Assembly (NCBI GenBank): GCA_026985755.1
Contig: JALSPX010000273.1
Coordinates: forward strand, 1-6,642
Length of the DNA: 6,642 nt
Origin: Sulfurovum sp.
Lineage (GTDB): Bacteria > Campylobacterota > Campylobacteria > Campylobacterales > Sulfurovaceae
Direction: 5' to 3'
Part shown: positions 4,898-6,642 of the stretch, one piece after another
Numbering within the stretch: the stretch's first letter is position 1
Layout: every line of letters starts with the position of its first letter
Notes under the pieces: model-generated
Database searches by the model: none
Told to the model about the DNA's origin: nothing
Seen by the model: the letters and a program-made list of their open reading frames with translations, nothing else
Translations under genes and position numbers: made by a program

Positions 4898-5569
4898 TTA
4901 CATACTACTCCCACATTTTCCTGCTTGACATTTCATAGTATTGTTTGTCTCTTCTGCAGTATTTTCTCTCAATGTAACCGTAAATATTAAAACAGTAAGT
5001 GTTGCTAACATAATGAGCCATTGTATTTTGGAAATATTTTGAATATTTTCTTTTGTGTGCACTTCACAAACATTACCTGGACAGTATTGAGGCATATCGT
5101 GGTAGATTTTATGATAGACAATACACCCCAGACAAATACCAAATGCCGTTTCACTAAACAAAAGCCCAATACAGAGAATACAAATGACTATTTTGATAGG
5201 TGTCATTATTTCTAAAAGGACAATCATAATAAACATTATGACAGAGAGTATAAAACCTATCATCCACGCAAACTTTTTTTGTGGAGCACCTACATATTCA
5301 GGTATTTGATTTTTGACAAAAAACCTACCCAATATTAGACTAGGTGCATACTTGGGGTTAATAAAAATACGTACAAAAAAATCAAACATAAAGAGTGTTA
5401 CAAATATTTTAGTAAAAAAGAAATCATGTGTTAAATAGGCATTCAAAAATGAGTACATGGCAGGAAGTAGTAATATACCAGCCCCAGCACGAGCTTCACG
5501 TTCATTGAGTACAGGGATATCATACCCCTCTACTGTTTCACCAAAGTAGATATGTTTTGTTTTTCCCAT
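4898..5569 (-). CDS. DUF4395-family membrane protein with cysteine-rich tail
   Basis: This inner-membrane protein has 223 residues and about five membrane segments (roughly 31-47, 52-70, 100-120, 126-150 and 182-200). The core has the marks I associate with DUF4395: LNEREARAGAG before segment one, DFFVRIFINPKYAPS after segment two, a lysine-rich KKFAWMIGF, and FGICLGCIVY with C146 and C149. Beyond the usual core it carries CPGNVC (C163, C168), a fifth segment, and a tail MKCQAGKCGSSM (C214, C219). With the K/R-rich loop inside, the tail should face the periplasm. The function is unknown. I chose ATG 5569 because GGAGGAG (5572-5578) lies directly upstream; an earlier ATG at 5626 has no such site and would add 19 residues before the conserved part. 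Confidence 0.82.
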   Translation of the reverse strand: MGKTKHIYFGETVEGYDIPVLNEREARAGAGILLLPAMYSFLNAYLTHDFFFTKIFVTLFMFDFFVRIFINPKYAPSLILGRFFVKNQIPEYVGAPQKKFAWMIGFILSVIMFIMIVLLEIMTPIKIVICILCIGLLFSETAFGICLGCIVYHKIYHDMPQYCPGNVCEVHTKENIQNISKIQWLIMLATLTVLIFTVTLRENTAEETNNTMKCQAGKCGSSM

Positions 5570-5571
5570 TT

Positions 5572-5578
5572 CTCCTCC
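5572..5578 (-). promoter_or_regulatory. Ribosome binding site deciding the DUF4395 gene start
   Basis: Read on the minus strand, GGAGGAG stands two bases before the ATG at 5569 (four bases from its GGAGG core). The spacing is a little short, but the match is the strongest near this gene, and the earlier ATG at 5626 has none. Confidence 0.6.
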
Positions 5579-5699
5579 ATAAGGTATAAGTATATATTTT
5601 TTTTGTGTACGCAGTGTGTAAATCATTTAGCATATTATGTTTATATGGTAATATCTGTGTTGATTGTTTTAAGACACTTCTGATACATATTTTGGATTA

Positions 5700-5705
5700 A
5701 TTATA
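5700..5705 (-). promoter_or_regulatory. Candidate -10 for the DUF4395 gene
   Basis: A perfect TATAAT on the minus strand lies in the AT-rich 86-base gap after the Crp/Fnr-type gene. It has no TG extension and no convincing -35, and would give a leader of about 120 bases to ATG 5569. No terminator hairpin is visible in this gap, so read-through from the regulator gene is equally possible. Confidence 0.3.
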
Positions 5706-5712
5706 CACATCT

Positions 5713-6303
5713 TTAATCACAACTCTGTTTAATCCTAGATAGGGTTACAGGGGTAATGCCTAAAAATGATGCTAAGTGATATTGAGATACTTCTTCACAC
5801 AGTTTGGGCATCTTGTTTTTTAGTTTTAGGTAGTGCTCTTTTGGAGTATGTGTAAGTAGTCTACAATAATACTCATCCATCTGAACATATGCCATTTGTG
5901 CTAATAGTCTACCTACTCTTTCCCATGCATGGTTTTGTGCATAGAAAGAGGTAACGGTACTTTGTTTAAATATATGTAACTCCGAGTCTTCCAGCACTTC
6001 AAAAGCTCGTGTTGATGGTTCTTTTGTTAATACACTTCTAAAGTCGGTGACAAGTAGGTTTCCAATACGTGATTCGTTAGTATTAAAATAAAATTGTCTC
6101 GTAAACTCTTTTCCTGTATCGGTAATAATAAAAGAGCGTATTAAACCAGAGTGAAGATACATATACTCTGCCCATATGTTGTCTTTTACTGTAATGTAGT
6201 CACCCTTTTTGTACTGGACGATGTCAATCTCTTTTTCAAATACTTTCCATAATGTATCACTAATCTGTGTCTGTTTAACAAAAAATTCTTTTAAAGTATT
6301 GAT
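5713..6303 (-). CDS. Crp/Fnr-family transcriptional regulator, start codon non-standard
   Basis: This cytoplasmic regulator has an N-terminal cyclic-nucleotide-binding-like barrel and a C-terminal helix-turn-helix. The barrel part reads NTLKEFFVKQTQISDTLW, YKKGDYITVKD, YLHSGLIRSFIITDTGKEFTRQFYF; the C-terminus reads VSQYHLASFLGITPVTLSRIKQ, a Crp-type HTH. No cysteine cluster like that of Fnr is present. The first ATG (6162) would cut off the first 47 residues of the barrel. The frame is open back to a TAG at 6313-6315 and clearly coding, but contains no ATG, GTG or TTG before that. I place the start at ATC 6303, six bases after AGGGG (6310-6314), giving 196 residues, a normal family length. 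A rare AUC start, a point mutation or a sequencing error are all possible. It may be autoregulated through the divergent spacer. Confidence 0.8.
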   Translation of the reverse strand: MNTLKEFFVKQTQISDTLWKVFEKEIDIVQYKKGDYITVKDNIWAEYMYLHSGLIRSFIITDTGKEFTRQFYFNTNESRIGNLLVTDFRSVLTKEPSTRAFEVLEDSELHIFKQSTVTSFYAQNHAWERVGRLLAQMAYVQMDEYYCRLLTHTPKEHYLKLKNKMPKLCEEVSQYHLASFLGITPVTLSRIKQSCD

Positions 6304-6322
6304 GATTCTCCCCTAATTATTA

Positions 6323-6336
6323 TCATTTGTTAATGA
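6323..6336. promoter_or_regulatory. Crp/Fnr-type dyad operator candidate
   Basis: TCATT (6323-6327), four bases, then AATGA (6332-6336) form a perfect 5-4-5 inverted repeat, the same geometry as Fnr boxes (TTGAT-N4-ATCAA). It lies between the divergent regulator and secreted-protein genes, about 20 bases from the regulator start, and overlaps the -35 of the rightward promoter. The sequence differs from Fnr and Crp consensus, so it would be a site for a divergent family member, most simply the neighbour. Confidence 0.5.
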
Positions 6337-6361
6337 CAAAGTTTTTTGATAGTGCTATAGT
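6333..6361 (+). promoter_or_regulatory. Sigma-70 promoter for the rightward secreted-protein gene
   Basis: ATGACA (6333-6338) stands 17 bases before TATAGT (6356-6361), which is also extended by TGC. Each hexamer matches consensus in five of six positions. Transcription would begin near 6368, giving a leader of about 78 bases that holds the 17-codon ORF. The -35 overlaps the dyad, so a bound regulator would probably repress. Confidence 0.6.
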
Positions 6362-6390
6362 ATGGTGTTCAATAAAATCATAGGTGCGAA

Positions 6391-6444
6391 ATGAATTATA
6401 GCGTAATATTTTTTGCTAATTTTAAAAAATTTAAAAAGGAATAA
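6391..6444 (+). CDS. Possible 17-residue leader peptide
   Basis: An ATG at 6391 preceded by AGGTG (6382-6386) opens a 17-codon ORF, MNYSVIFFANFKKFKKE. Its TAA ends one base before the ATG of the downstream gene. The downstream ribosome binding site AAGGA (6436-6440) is inside its last codons, so its translation could couple to or gate the next gene. It has no attenuator-type run of one regulatory amino acid, but is rich in Phe and Lys. It could equally be a chance ORF in AT-rich DNA. Confidence 0.3.
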   Translation: MNYSVIFFANFKKFKKE

Positions 6445-6445
6445 A

Positions 6446-6642
6446 ATGAAAAAATTTCTATGGATGCAGTTCTCACTCTTTATGGTGTTAACTGCTATGA
6501 TATTTGGAGCCACAAATGGCAACGAACTCGTCTACGGAGGAGGTAACGACAATGGTGCCATAGATACAAGTAAATGGCACGGAGAAGGTATGAGCTATCA
6601 AGGTGATGTACATACACTTGTAGACAATGGTATCACTTATTT
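6446..6642 (+). CDS. Secreted protein, N-terminal part (3' truncated)
   Basis: The frame begins at ATG 6446, five bases after AAGGA (6436-6440), and runs off the right edge after 65 full codons. Residues 1-22 form a clear Sec signal peptide, MKKFLWMQFSLFMVLTAMIFGA. The visible mature part is rich in Gly, Asn and Asp: NELVYGGGNDNGAIDTSK, then WHGEGMSYQGDVHTLVDNGI. No CxxCH or lipobox is visible in this part. I do not recognise the family; a periplasmic enzyme or multiheme cytochrome would fit the position next to a Crp/Fnr-type regulator, but nothing here proves it. The divergent regulator and the dyad over the promoter suggest that it is the regulated target. Confidence 0.75.
   Translation, partial: MKKFLWMQFSLFMVLTAMIFGATNGNELVYGGGNDNGAIDTSKWHGEGMSYQGDVHTLVDNGITY

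Noticed and set aside
5713..6162. Short version of the Crp/Fnr-type protein starting at the first ATG
   Set aside because: It would remove the front of the ligand-binding barrel, while the reading frame before it encodes family-like sequence.
1..6642. CRISPR arrays, insertion sequences, tRNA or rRNA genes, phage genes
   Set aside because: I looked for regular repeats, transposase motifs, terminal inverted repeats, CCA-ended cloverleafs and phage-type genes and saw none.

Overview
The window looks like a piece of a Campylobacterota (epsilonproteobacterial) chromosome, most likely from a Sulfurovum/Sulfurimonas-type organism. The signs are AT-rich DNA, very tight gene packing with 1-47 base overlaps, extended -10 promoters of the TTTGCTATAAT type without a clear -35, several small periplasmic c-type cytochromes, and small cysteine-rich proteins of a kind I associate with this phylum. 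The genus is an inference from protein style, not from a marker gene. No rRNA, tRNA, CRISPR array or insertion sequence is visible, and no stretch over 300 bases lacks a gene.

Left part (1-1378). A truncated helical protein (possibly TerB-like), an acylphosphatase and a 65-residue cysteine-rich protein run rightward with overlaps or near-overlaps, probably as one operon. They meet a leftward methionine sulfoxide reductase A gene (msrA), leaving only 2 bases between the stop codons.

Central block (1422-4459). A strong extended -10 promoter precedes four overlapping rightward genes: thioredoxin 2 (trxC, with its N-terminal zinc-binding cysteines), an OmpR-family response regulator, its histidine kinase (TTG start inside the regulator gene) and a small secreted c-type cytochrome. 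After an 86-base gap follows a gene for a small secreted protein with two cysteines. That gap holds a direct repeat, TTCCACAAT / TTTCACAAT, with an 11-base period and a -10-like hexamer just downstream. It closely resembles the DccR box reported in Campylobacter jejuni (wTTCAC-N6-TTCACww, recalled from memory). I infer that the regulator encoded just upstream may act here, making the block a self-contained envelope or redox response unit.

Right part (4460-6642). A cytochrome c553-like gene with its own promoter ends at a perfect 10-bp hairpin. The hairpin also lies just past the end of a leftward DUF4395 membrane protein carrying a CQAGKC tail. Upstream of that lies a leftward Crp/Fnr-family regulator whose full-length frame has no ATG, GTG or TTG start in this sequence. 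It is divergent from a truncated secreted protein running off the right edge. The space between them holds a TCATT-N4-AATGA dyad overlapping the -35 of a good sigma-70 promoter, and a 17-codon leader ORF ending one base before the secreted-protein gene.

Shared themes are thiol and methionine redox repair (MsrA, TrxC), periplasmic electron carriers and signal transduction at the envelope.
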